Source: an uncultured Rhizobiaceae bacterium
GTDB taxonomy: Bacteria > Pseudomonadota > Alphaproteobacteria > Rhizobiales > Rhizobiaceae
Reading direction: 5' to 3'
DNA: 64,000 nt
NCBI GenBank assembly: GCA_958296345.1
Contig: CATQIJ010000012.1
Span: 119,845 to 183,844, forward strand
A model generated the notes under the pieces. The model saw only the letters and a program-made list of their open reading frames with translations, ran no database searches and was not told where the DNA came from. Every line of letters starts with the position of its first letter. Within the stretch, counting starts at the first letter, position 1. A program made the translations under genes and the position numbers. Below, one piece after another: positions 19,740 to 29,311 of this stretch.

Positions 19740-22700
19740 ATGAATATTTTATTTCGTTTATTTATCTTTCTAGGAAGTCTGGTTGTTATTGCGCTTTTCT
19801 CAGCGTTAATTGCGCCGTACTTTATTGATTGGGATGAATTTACGAGTGAGTTTGAGGCGCAAGCATCTCGGGTTGTTGGTCAAGAAGTAAAGGTTGGCGG
19901 CAAAACTAATTTGCGCCTTTTGCCTTTGCCGTTTTTAAGTTTTGAAGATTTGCAGGTTGGTAAAAATGTTGATGGCTCACCGCTTATGACCGTTGAGCAG
20001 TTTTCTTTTAATGCAGAGTTGTTTCCATTTCTCTCTGGTGAGATTCGAATTGTTGAAATGTCAATGCGTAAGCCAAAAGTCAATTTACATGTTGCGCAAG
20101 ATGGAACGATTGCTTGGACCTCTCCAAGAGAGCTGCTTGTTAACCCTGAACAAGTGAATATTGAAAAGTTGAATATTGAAAATGGATCAATCCGTGTGAC
20201 GGGCTTGATTGGTGAGCGCAGTTTAGAGCTTGATAATATTCAAGGTGATTTAAATGCTAAATCAATTTTAGGACCATGGCGTATCAATGCGGAAGCAGAT
20301 GTTGAAGGAATTGCTAGTAAGATAAAAATTGCAACAGGAACTTTTCAAGAGGATGGTTCCTTACGCTTGAAAATGGACCTTAATAGAAAAGATCAGCCTT
20401 ATAATCTCTTGTTGGATGGGCCCGTGAAACTTCACAATAATGCGCTATCATGGGATGGTGAGTTTCGGGTTTCGCAATTCTCAAAGTTGCAAATTAAAGA
20501 AATGGCTAAAAAACTTGAACCCCTTCCTGTCTTCTCAGCTGGCACTTTTCTAGCAACTCCTAAGCAAATTAATATCAATGAATATCAGTTGGATATTGGT
20601 GCTAAAGAAGATCCTTATACGATAACAGGGCAGGGGGTTGTTAGCCTTCAAGATAATATCTATTTCAAAATGCAAGCAGACGGACGTCAAATTGATGTTG
20701 ATCAACTGCAGCAAAAAATAAATAATGAAAAGAATAGATTAGAAAACAGGCTGTCTGCTCTGCATAGCATTTTAAAGCGTGTTCCTGTTCCAACAGCTAA
20801 GGGTGAAATTGACATTATCCTTCCTGTTATTGTCGCAGGAGATACATTTATTAGAGATGTTAAAACGCTGATTAGTTCTACGGGAAAAGGTTGGATACTT
20901 CGCAGCTTGAAAGCGACTTTGCCAGGGAATACAGCATTAGAAGTAAAGGGGCGTTTTGGTCTTCAAAATGGGTTTGGTTTTTCTGGTAAAGTATTGATTG
21001 CATCACGCCAACCATCAGGCTTTGCTTATTGGGTTTCTGGTAATGTTGATGAGACTTTCAGGCGGTTAAAGTCTGTCGGCTTATCAGCTGATATGACTAT
21101 CTCACAACGCCAAACGGCACTTGAGAATGTAGAGTTAAGGCTTGATGATGCTTTGCTAAAAGGTAAGTTACAAAGATTATCTTCTAAAGATGGACGCCCA
21201 GCGATATTAGCAGAACTTACGGGTAACCGCGTGAATGTTGATGATCTATCGGCAATTTATTCACTAACAAAAACTGCGGATGAAAAAGAATCAGCTCATG
21301 ATCTTAATATTAAAATCAAAGCAGATGTTTTTGAAGTAATGATTGCAGATAAACCGTTTGTCGCAAATGGTTTGGATGCGCATGTTCAGATTAATGATGG
21401 TACTCTTTCTATTGAACGCTTAAACGCGAAAAACCTGCTAGGCGCTAGCGTTGTAACCACAGGCCGAATTGAAAACATTTTAGCTAAACCTAACGGCAAT
21501 ATGAAACTTGAATTAAATGCAAAAAATGCAACTGCATTACTTGATTTTTCTAATCACTTTTTAGGCCAAAATAGCTTTATAGAAGGGTTGAAATCTCAAG
21601 CTAATTTGACGGAAAATACACAGCTTAATTTAGAACTGGATACGACTGAAAATGCCGATGGTGCTAAGGGACGGGTGAACGTCAAGGGGGTTGTTGGTGG
21701 TACTGATGTTGCACTGCTAATTGGTTTTGATGGCAAGATTGATGAACTTGCAAAAGTTCCGCTGAGTATCAATGGGAGTTTTTCCAAAAAAACTCCTTCA
21801 CAATTGATGCGTCAATTGGGTGCAGACACCTTGCCCACTGAACTTTATGGCGAAATTCCAGGTTTGTTGAAGCTTGATTTTGACTTTGGAGGCGTCGCTG
21901 AAGAAGGATTTGATACTCATATCTTTTTAGATGGTACGGAATCTACCCTTTCGGCCGTCGGGAAGGTGATTACTAATGACTGGAATAATTACGACGCTGA
22001 TTTATCCGTAACGTTAGGTACAAAAAACCTAGCGCCTTATATTTTACTTGCGGATGTTCCAATACCTTCTTTTGATGCGGATAAAGCTATGCCTGTTTCT
22101 GTTTCCTTTGATTTGAAGAAAACCAAAACAGATTTTGAATTTAATAACCTTAAAGGGCAGGTCTCTGATAATCAGTTTTCAGGGAAGTTAAAGCTAAAGC
22201 AAGAACAAGTTCTCCGCCCGCAAGTTTCAGGGGCCTTAGCTTTGGCCCGCATTGATTTGCCATTTATTGCTGAAGCTGTTTTTGGACGCACAACGCAGCT
22301 TGGTGGCTCTCTTGGGGTAAGCAATGCAATTTCATTGGATGAAAATAGTATATTTGGCGAGGCCATGTTTGCTGGGCTCGATGCAAATGTTTTAATGACA
22401 TCTGATAAGCTCATTCTAAGTGATAAATTTGTTGGAGAAAAAGCTAAGTTTCAACTTGCCATGATTGATGGTGCAATTGATTTAAATGCGCTTTCGTTCG
22501 GTTTGCTTGGCGGCCAAGTTGAGGGTGGGGGTAATCTAAAAAATACCGCTGGTAATGTTCTTGCAAATTTAAATTATTCAATTCTAGGTATGGATGCAAA
22601 GCAGTTTACCCATGCCGTTGGGTTGAAAGATTTTATAACTGGAGCACTTGTTCTAAATGGTTCTGCTGAAACGACAGGTGAAAGTTTTGCAGCTTTGATT

Positions 22701-23572
22701 TCAAACCTTTCAGGCAATGGGTTTGTAGCTCTTAAGGATGGCGAAGTTAGTGGGATTAATTTAGACGCGTTAGATGGAATCTTAACTTCATCTGGCGTTG
22801 ATAATTATGAAATTACTTCTGGAAAAGCTACGGCACTTTTTTCAGAAACCACTCTGACTTCGAGTTTTAAGGTTTCTAAGCTTGATACTCCTTTTTCCAT
22901 AAACAGAGGGAAATTGCGTTCTCGTAATGTGCGTTATGTTTCTAACCAAACATCGATCACATCTGATGTCGAGTTTGATTTATTAAACCGAAACTTGGAA
23001 GCAAGTACGATTATTGGATTTGTACCCAATAAACGGGATCAAATTTGGGCGCAGACCCGCAAGCTACTGTTACTTGGAAGGGGCCAATAGCTTCTCTTGA
23101 AAAATCTATTAATGCTGATCGGTTAGAGGGGTATTTGTCATTACGTGCGTTTGAGATAAGTCAACGACGTTTAGAAACGCTTGAAGCTCAGGTGATTGAG
23201 AAACAGCGTTTACGCAGTCAAATTGCCTATGCTTTTGTCAAAGAACAATATAACGAGCGCCAACGCCAAGAAGCTTTGAGGCTTGAGGAGGAGCGTAAGC
23301 TTCGTGAAATAGAAGAAGCCAAACGCCTAGAAGAAGCGCGCAAGTTACGAGAGGCTGAAGAAGCAAAACTGGCTGAGGAAGAACGAAAACGAAAAGCTGT
23401 TGAAGCTGAAAGGCAACGCAAAGTTGAAGAAGCTAAGAAGCGCGAAGAAGATGCTCGCATTGCTCAACTCAAGGCTGAAGCAGAAGAAGCTGAATTAAAG
23501 AGACTTCAGGCGGAGACAATACCACCCAGCAGTATCTTCGATAGCATCGAAGAGTTTTTAAATTCTAATTAG
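19740..23572 (+). pseudogene. AsmA family protein, frameshifted near the C-terminus
   Basis: A large protein of about 1,277 residues if one frameshift is repaired. The N-terminal membrane helix (about residues 5-22) is followed by the AsmA N-terminal pattern (APYFIDWDEFTSEFE, LPLPFLSFEDLQVG), repeated beta-rich segments, and the AsmA C-terminal domain (LSGNGFVALKDGEVSGINLD). At 23047-23049 a lost G in a G-run shifts the frame; the correct continuation reads WGADPQATVTWKGP and ends in a long Lys/Glu/Arg-rich coiled coil. AsmA-like proteins bridge the periplasm and influence outer-membrane lipid homeostasis. The coding strand is clean for more than 1,100 codons before the shift, so a single read error is plausible. 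Confidence 0.85.
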
Positions 23573-23795
23573 GGTGGTTTTGTTAATTACTTTAATGGCG
23601 GGTTTGGGGGTGAAGTGACCATATTGAAATGTAAGCCTAACTGCTGCTCTTGATACTTTGTTAGCATTATAATTTATACGGCCAACGGCAGGCAATGGGA
23701 CTTTGCCGACTTACATCGTCACCGCAGCAAGGTTCTGCTTCATCCTGTCAGCGGTGCTCGTACTCATGGTTTAAATTGAGCATATGAGGATGCAC

Positions 23796-24937
23796 CTACC
23801 AAAGCTGGTCAACCACTCTTTTGGCCGCCAAGGCAGCATTGTGTACCGAACCCCATTCTTCACCGTCGGTATAAGCTTCCCCAGCAAAATACAGACTTGA
23901 ACCGACTGAGTTCCCGAGTTGACGAACACGTTTCCAGTCTTCATGATCCTGGATATAAGCTCCGCCAATATGGGGTTCGTTCGACCAGTCTTGGGTAATG
24001 ATTTTACGAAAACTCGGTGTCGCCTTACCGTCGAAAATTTCATCAAGCTGGCTTAAAATAAGTTGAGCAACAACGTCTTCAGACATTCTTAAATAGGGCC
24101 TTGCTGCGCTCCCCACCGCAAATAGTCCCAAGATGTGGCGCTGCGTGTTCTGTCCATAGGATGCATCGTAAAAACCATGTTGTCCTGATGCACTTGGAGT
24201 GACGCCAATCTCGGTATATGCCGGATAAAACTGTTCATCAAATTCCAGAAATGCTTTATAACCTTCCCAAAATATCGCGGTGTCTATATCATGGGTTTTC
24301 GATTGTGTGAGGTGAGGAACGAAGGTAATTCGCCGCTCTTGCAACATCTTCAGTGGAACTGTGACGATGACCGCATCGCCGGAAAACTCTTGGCCTGACT
24401 GGGTTTGAACAGTTGCACGTCCCTGTGGGGTATCAATTGTAGTCACTGGGTTTTGAAATTTAATTTCATCGATAACAAAAGGAACAATGTAATGTTCAAA
24501 AAAGTCGAACCAGCTGGAGTTGATGAATTTCAGATCAGTTTCCCCGCTTAGGTTTGCTCGTTTTAATACAGTGCCATCCCAAAATGCATAGACATCATTT
24601 TTGTCGTAGCCCAATGTTTGAACCGCAACTTTTGTAGTGGAATTAGCAATGAGCATGTCAAATACCTCTGGTCGGGCATGCAGCCATTCCGCGCCCATCG
24701 GTAATGGAAAGTCTGCGAATCCTAAATTTCGTTTCATTCGCCCGCCAAATGTAGTTGACGCCTCCAATATTTGAAAATTGATGCCACGTTGTTTCAAGCG
24801 ATAGCCCGCAGTCAAACCAGCTGCGCCTGTACCAACGACTATGACATTACGCGGTTTTTTAGCATGAAGAACTTTTGGTAAAGCGAGCGTGCGAAGCTTA
24901 GCAAACCGGGCATCGCTAAAAATTCCTTTCGTGTCAT
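23796..24937 (-). pseudogene. FAD-dependent amine oxidase-like protein, N-terminus disrupted
   Basis: The clean part (24815-23796, about 339 residues) is a flavin amine oxidase: FQILEASTTFGGRMKR (second GG motif), PMGAEWLH, TVPLKML, and the C-terminal SSLYFAGEAYTDGEEWGSVHNAA. The dinucleotide-binding motif VIVVGTGAAGLTAGY sits upstream of the first in-frame ATG (24815), so the true start is farther up. A likely start is ATG 24937 (MTRKEFLAMPGLL, Tat-like) in another frame, which requires a one-base shift near 24890. GC content seems higher than in flanking genes. The substrate is unknown. It occupies the place where many rhizobia have fumC. Confidence 0.72.
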
Positions 24938-25148
24938 CGCTAGCCTTTGTTCTTGGATCTCAGAAATTGCACACTAGACGTGTTATTATACCGCTTATCA
25001 CAATAATCGCAACGGAACATCAGCATCAATAGCTGCCGTTCGATAGCTTGCACGACGTTGATGAGAAAGGGCTCAATGCAGACCTTAGGCTATTTAAATC
25101 CAGTCGCTTCTGCCACTAGAATCAAATTTTAAAGGCATCAGAAAGCCT

Positions 25149-25377
25149 CTAAGCTGTCGCTGAAGGGGAGGTGTGCTTTAAATTCTTTTTAATTTCGTTC
25201 AAAACAAATACGCGCAATGTAGAAGAGAGGTTGCTCTCTTGCGGGCGGGTTTCATCCAATTGTGTTATAAGCTTTATTACGCATCTGCGCAATTTTTTTA
25301 AGCTCAGAATAAAACTCTTCTTCAAGAGAATAACTGGTTTGATGACCTTTAATACTGATGGAATGTTTTTGTAGCAA
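25149..25377 (-). pseudogene. Ribbon-helix-helix (RHH_4) protein, frameshifted
   Basis: A small gene split over two frames. The TTG start at 25377 gives LQKHSISIKGHQTSYSLEEE, the RHH_4 (arc-like) signature, followed by FYSELKKIAQMRNKAYNTI. One extra G at about 25256 then shifts the frame, and the other frame continues DETRPQESNLSSTLRVFVLN to a TAG at 25149. Corrected length is about 75 residues. It lies 5 bases downstream of the DUF4169 gene, in the order sspB, DUF4169, RHH_4 known from Hyphomicrobiales. Probably a small DNA-binding protein; its target is unknown. Confidence 0.78.
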
Positions 25378-25382
25378 ACAAG

Positions 25383-25565
25383 CTAATCCTTGTTGTTCAG
25401 CTTCGCGCCATCAAGCTTTACCGTTGATAGATGTTTATCTGCTTTTGCAGCTTTTCGAATATGGCTAGATACACCAAATTTTTTACGGTTGTCATCTGCC
25501 AGCTTTTCTTTATCAGCGCGTATCTTGCGCTTTTTAAATTGCCTGAGATTAATTGGCTCAACCAT
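25383..25565 (-). CDS. DUF4169 family protein
   Basis: A 60-residue, very basic protein with the family opening VEPINLRQFKKRKIRADKE and many Lys/Arg residues. The function is unknown; its size and charge could suit nucleic-acid or ribosome contact, which is only inference. It begins 5 bases after the sspB stop and is followed by the RHH_4 gene, so the three are almost certainly one operon. Confidence 0.82.
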   Translation of the reverse strand: MVEPINLRQFKKRKIRADKEKLADDNRKKFGVSSHIRKAAKADKHLSTVKLDGAKLNNKD

Positions 25566-25570
25566 GAACG

Positions 25571-26152
25571 TTACTGCTTTTTGCGGAATTGATCCAAAGA
25601 TACGATTTCAGCGCTTTCAGTATTTTCTTCCTCAGGTTTGTCGTCTTTTTTCTTTGCTTTAGATTTTTTACCTGATTTTGCCACTTCGCGTTTTTGAGCG
25701 ACCTGCGGAAGGTTTTCAACTTCACCATTATCATCGCTGCTTTCTATCGCGACTTTTACATCACCGTTAGCTGCTTCTAGGTATTCTGCATCAAATTGTA
25801 CGCCAAATTTTACATATGGGTCAAAGAAACCTTTAAGCGATGAAAAGGGAACACGGAGACGTTCTAATATATCATCGAATGAAAGATCAATCTCAAAATA
25901 TGTATCTGTAATTTTTAAATCCCAGTAGGAATGCTGCACAACAATTGTCATTTCTTCTGGGTAACGCTCACGCATACGAGCCGAAAGACGCACACTAGGG
26001 TGGTCTGTTCTGAACGTAATAAAGAAGTGATGTTCGCCGGGTAGGCCAGAACTTGCAACTTCTTCAAGCACTTTGCGTATTACTTCACGCAAAGCTTCCT
26101 GTGTTAATACGTCATAACGGATTAGATCTTCTGGTTGTTCTTCTTCGCTCAT
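25571..26152 (-). CDS. sspB: SspB family ClpXP adaptor
   Basis: The stringent-starvation-type adaptor that binds the ssrA degradation tag and hands tagged proteins to ClpXP. The folded domain covers about residues 5-130: LIRYDVLTQEALREVIRKVL, HHFFITFRTDHPSV, MTIVVQHSYWDL and the FDDILERLRVPFSSLKGFFDP segment. A long charged, Lys/Glu-rich linker then leads to a C-terminal tail (SAEIVSLDQFRKKQ) that should dock on ClpX. ATG 26152 (MSEEEQPEDL) is preferred over ATG 26164. The tmRNA gene that encodes the tag lies immediately upstream on the same strand. Confidence 0.92.
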   Translation of the reverse strand: MSEEEQPEDLIRYDVLTQEALREVIRKVLEEVASSGLPGEHHFFITFRTDHPSVRLSARMRERYPEEMTIVVQHSYWDLKITDTYFEIDLSFDDILERLRVPFSSLKGFFDPYVKFGVQFDAEYLEAANGDVKVAIESSDDNGEVENLPQVAQKREVAKSGKKSKAKKKDDKPEEENTESAEIVSLDQFRKKQ

Positions 26153-26183
26153 AATATTCCACATGACGTTAACAAAAATAAGT

Positions 26184-26209
26184 GAAGGCTTCTGTTGCCA
26201 GGTGCCTTC
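26184..26209 (-). terminator. Intrinsic terminator at the end of ssrA
   Basis: On the minus strand GAAGGC (26209-26204) pairs with GCCTTC (26189-26184), followed by ACTTATTTTTGTT. It lies between the coding piece of the tmRNA and the sspB start at 26152, so sspB probably needs its own promoter or readthrough. Confidence 0.65.
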
Positions 26210-26520
26210 GGACCCCGCCCCACAGTGCGAACCGTAGGGAGTTTAGTGTGAAACTGTCGAACCGCAATTAAGCAGCTAGACGAGCTTCCGCATAGTTGTC
26301 ATTTGCAACTAGAATATAGCCCGATAACGGCGGTACAATGCCGAACGAAAACACAGTCTTTACACCCTCGTCGATCCTATTTCGCCCCCATCAAAAGCCA
26401 TTCGGAGCATGTGCTCTATTGGCGGAATGGTTTTTGGTGGAGGCGCCGGGTACCGCCCCCGGGTCCGAATGGTTTATTTCACAGGCAATTTATCGTCATG
26501 TCTGGCAAGCCAGCACTCTT
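26200..26520 (-). ncRNA. ssrA: tmRNA, two-piece (circularly permuted) alphaproteobacterial form
   Basis: The proteolysis tag is directly readable on the minus strand at 26306-26268: GCA AAT GAC AAC ... GCT TAA, that is ANDNYAEARLAA followed by stop. The gene is permuted. The acceptor piece comes first, ending CGCCTCCACCA with CCA at 26437-26435. A short internal loop follows, then the coding piece starts GGGGGCG at 26389, which pairs with CGCCTCC to form the acceptor stem (one G-U). A 7-bp helix (TTCGGAC at 26469-26463 with GTCCGAA at 26213-26207) joins the two pieces. The T-arm is CCGGG-GGCGGTA-CCCGG. Outer ends are approximate. tmRNA with SmpB rescues stalled ribosomes; smpB is not in this window. 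Confidence 0.93.
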
Positions 26521-26705
26521 AATATAGGTGATGTGTCAGCAAATTCAAAGTTTAAATCGAATAATCTTGTTCATGGTTATCTGTTTACTGTTTGATTTTT
26601 AACGTGACCTAGTTAGTTTAATTTGATAATTTTTTGGTGTGCTGGTTTTTGGCGAGGGAAAACGACTATTCCATAGTTATTTAATATGTTTAGTGGAGAA
26701 ATTAT

Positions 26706-27017
26706 ATGAGTGATTATTTAGCAGACGTTCAACGTTATGATGCAGGGGCAGATGCAGACGTAGTAGCAAAAATTGTTAAGCATCTTGGTATTGCACTACA
26801 AAGTAGAGACGCATCTTTGGTTTCTTGTTCAGATAAGTCCGAGTTAGACCGTGTTCGTGAAAAATGGTGCATGAAGAAGCTTGGTCACACTGATGAAGCA
26901 AAATGTGATGAAGTAATTGCTTCGATTTGTGAAACAATGTCCGGTGATCGTAATAAACAACGAGTTACATTTTATTATCTCGTAGCCAAAGCAACAGGGC
27001 AATTAGGTGACTTGTAA
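26706..27017 (+). CDS. DUF2853 family protein
   Basis: A 103-residue cytosolic protein matching DUF2853: MSDYLADVQRYDAGADADVV at the start, VREKWCMKKLGHT in the middle and FYYLVAKATGQLGDL at the end. Function unknown. It has its own strong terminator (27040-27068), so it is a single-gene transcript; its promoter must share the roughly 185-base gap with the ssrA gene, which is divergent. TGGAGAAATT before ATG 26706 is a good ribosome binding site. Confidence 0.85.
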   Translation: MSDYLADVQRYDAGADADVVAKIVKHLGIALQSRDASLVSCSDKSELDRVREKWCMKKLGHTDEAKCDEVIASICETMSGDRNKQRVTFYYLVAKATGQLGDL

Positions 27018-27039
27018 GCTTTGATAAATTTGATATTAA

Positions 27040-27068
27040 ATCCCCGTCATTGACGGGGATTTTTTTTG
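27040..27068 (+). terminator. Strong intrinsic terminator
   Basis: A perfect 9-bp stem ATCCCCGTC (27040-27048) / GACGGGGAT (27052-27060) with a 3-base loop, directly followed by eight or more T. It ends the DUF2853 transcript. Confidence 0.93.
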
Positions 27069-27140
27069 CCTATCTCGCATATATTTTTACAATTGTGATA
27101 TTGTCGCTTGTGAATTTGTATATAACTAAAGTAATTTTAA

Positions 27141-28412
27141 ATGAGCAACTCTTCTCAGGACCTCTTAATTATGTTCCCACTTTCAAGTTTGATGAAAACT
27201 TTCATACAAAAAGGCTCACTTACGGTAATTGATGCCGATGATAAAAGACATGTGTTTTCAGGAACACCTGGACTTGAAGTGACCATGAAGCTTCATGATA
27301 AAAAGCTATATCGTTCGCTTGTGACTAATTCTGAGTTAGCGGCAGGGGAAGCTTATATGGATGGTACAATGACCTTTGAAGAAGGGTCTTCACTTCGTGA
27401 TTTCTTGCAACTCTTTTCGCATAACCGTTTATCACTAGCTTCTCACCCAGCGCAGAAGCTTATTCGCGCTTTTAATATGAAGTTTCGTAAGAAACAGCAG
27501 TCTAATCGCAGGGGACAAGCTCAGCAGAACGTTTCGCATCACTACGATTTGGGTAATGAATTTTATAAGCTCTTCCTTGATAAGAATATGCTTTATTCGT
27601 GTGCTTATTTCCGAGAGGAAGAAGAAACGCTTGAAGATGCACAGCGCAATAAACTTCGCCTATTAGCTTCCAAGCTTGACTTGAAGCCAGGGCAAAAAGT
27701 TCTTGATATTGGTTGTGGTTGGGGTGATCTAGCGCTTTATCTTGCGTCTTTAAAAGATGTAAGCGTGGTTGGTGTTACGCTTTCGACCGAACAACAAAAA
27801 CTAGCTTCTGAACGCGCACAAAAAATGGGATTATCTGATAAGGTTGAATTCCGTCTGCAAGACTACCGCGAAGTTCCTGAAAAGTTTGACCGTATTGTTT
27901 CAGTTGGCATGTTTGAGCATGTTGGCGTTACGCATTATGATGAGTTTTTCAAAAAACTGAATGATCTCATGCCTGATGATGGTTTGGCTGTTATCCATTC
28001 TATTGGTCATATGTCACCTCCTGGAATGGCGAGTTCTTGGCTCCGCAAGTATATTTTCCCAGGTGCTTATTCACCAGCACTGTCTGAGGTGTTTGAGGTA
28101 ATTGAACAAAACAATCTTTGGTGTACAGACCTTGAGTTCTTGCGTGTTCACTATGCTACCACGCTATTACATTGGGTTGAGCGCTTTGATAAAAACCGTG
28201 ATAAAGTGGTTGAGCTTTATGACGAGAAATTTGCTCGAATGTGGGAGTTCTATCTCATCTCATGCGAATTGATGTTCCGCACCGGTAGTCAGCATGTCTT
28301 CCATATGCAGTTATCTAGAAGTCGTGATGGAGCGCCTATTGTTCGGGACTATATTACGGACACACAGCGAGAACTTGAGAAGCTTGAGAAGAAGCTTAAA
28401 CTGGAGTTATAA
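27141..28412 (+). CDS. cfa: Cyclopropane-fatty-acyl-phospholipid synthase family protein
   Basis: A SAM-dependent methyltransferase of 423 residues that adds a methylene bridge to unsaturated acyl chains of membrane phospholipids. The N-terminal lipid-binding part has GEAYMDGTMTFEEGSSL. The catalytic part has HHYDLGNEFYKLFLDKNMLYSCAYF, SAM motif I VLDIGCGWGDLALYLA, GVTLSTEQQ, the SVGMFEHVGVTHYDEFF segment and VIHSIGH. These match the bacterial CFA family along the full length. ATG 27171 (MFPLSSLMKTF) is an alternative start. The DUF1194 gene follows by 3 bases and may be co-transcribed. Confidence 0.9.
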   Translation: MSNSSQDLLIMFPLSSLMKTFIQKGSLTVIDADDKRHVFSGTPGLEVTMKLHDKKLYRSLVTNSELAAGEAYMDGTMTFEEGSSLRDFLQLFSHNRLSLASHPAQKLIRAFNMKFRKKQQSNRRGQAQQNVSHHYDLGNEFYKLFLDKNMLYSCAYFREEEETLEDAQRNKLRLLASKLDLKPGQKVLDIGCGWGDLALYLASLKDVSVVGVTLSTEQQKLASERAQKMGLSDKVEFRLQDYREVPEKFDRIVSVGMFEHVGVTHYDEFFKKLNDLMPDDGLAVIHSIGHMSPPGMASSWLRKYIFPGAYSPALSEVFEVIEQNNLWCTDLEFLRVHYATTLLHWVERFDKNRDKVVELYDEKFARMWEFYLISCELMFRTGSQHVFHMQLSRSRDGAPIVRDYITDTQRELEKLEKKLKLEL

Positions 28413-28415
28413 GTT

Positions 28416-29141
28416 TTGAGAAAACTAGCGCTTATATTTATCTGTATATTTATAGGCGCTATTTTCTTTGTTCAGCCTTCTAAGCTTAAGGCGCAAGGAC
28501 AGCCCTGTGATCTAGCACTCGTACTTGCAATAGACGCTTCGTCTAGTGTGTATTCTGATGAATATGCACTTCAAATGAAGGGGATGGTGTCTGCGTTATT
28601 AGATGCAGAGGTAACGGAGGCCATTTTATCTCTTGGCGGTATGTATATGGCTGCCTTTGAGTGGAATGGCACCAGAAACTAGAAGATGCTTTTTGAGTGG
28701 TCACAGCTTAATACCGAAGCTGATATCTTTGCCCTTGCACAAGCTTTAGCAACCCATGAACGTAATTCTGAGAAATCGCCCACGGCTCTTGGGTCTGCCC
28801 TTGGTTACGCGCATAGGCTTTTTCCCCGTCTTCCAGCTACATGCTTTAGGCAGGTGATTGATGTTTCGGGAGATGGCTTAAACAATGATGGGATTCAGCC
28901 ACGGCAAGTTTTGGCGATGTGGGACTTTTCAAATATTACTGTTAATGGACTTGCTATCAATGGTTCTGACCCATTACATGACAGTGCACACCAAGATGTC
29001 ATGACTTATTACAGGCGAAACGTCTTACACGGAAATGGCTCATTTCTAATTATCGCAGAAAACTTCGAAAGCTTTGAAGAAGCTATGAAGAAGAAACTTT
29101 TGAAAGAGATAGTTCCAGGTGCTGTGGGACTTTTAAAGTAA
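28416..29141 (+). pseudogene. DUF1194 VWA-like secreted protein with in-frame TAG
   Basis: One frame from TTG 28416 to 29141, broken only by TAG at 28680-28682. It has a signal peptide (about residues 1-26), a MIDAS-like LAIDASSSVYSDEY near residue 40, MAAFEWNG before the stop and, after it, KMLFEWSQLNTEADIFALAQAL and DVSGDGLNNDG, all DUF1194 landmarks. CAG to TAG at this site is the likely change, since Gln fits the family here. The total would be 241 residues. No frameshift is involved, so this is a candidate real nonsense mutation. Function of DUF1194 is unknown; it is periplasmic and presumably metal-binding. Confidence 0.82.
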
Positions 29142-29236
29142 GCTTTATTTGCGCTTTTTTGAAGTAAACATGATTGCTGCTGCTAACGCCGGAAAAAGTG
29201 ATGATGTTTTTTTACGTTGCATGAAATGCCTCATTT

Positions 29237-29271
29237 ATTAATCAAATAAAGCATGATTTATTATGATTAAT
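29237..29271. promoter_or_regulatory. Nested AT-rich palindrome before the PEP mutase-like gene
   Basis: ATTAATCA (29237-29244) and TGATTAAT (29264-29271) are perfect complements, and inside them AATAAA (29245-29250) pairs with TTTATT (29257-29262). This gives a 14-bp interrupted hairpin or operator 41 bases before the ATG at 29312. No T-tract follows, so a protein-binding site is more likely than a terminator. Confidence 0.4.
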
Positions 29272-29311
29272 TGATCCTTAACAGATTTGCTAAAAATGTA
29301 GGAATAGCACT

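Noticed and set aside
23640..23760. Stop-poor minus-strand stretch with a short peptide resembling the start of a YggS-type protein
   Set aside because: Only about 18 codons before a stop, no ribosome site, and resemblance too weak; recorded as possible debris of the transferred block.
26303..26595. Two plus-strand open frames (about 74 and 85 codons)
   Set aside because: They lie on the opposite strand to the tmRNA gene and are explained by its GC-rich structure; no coding features.
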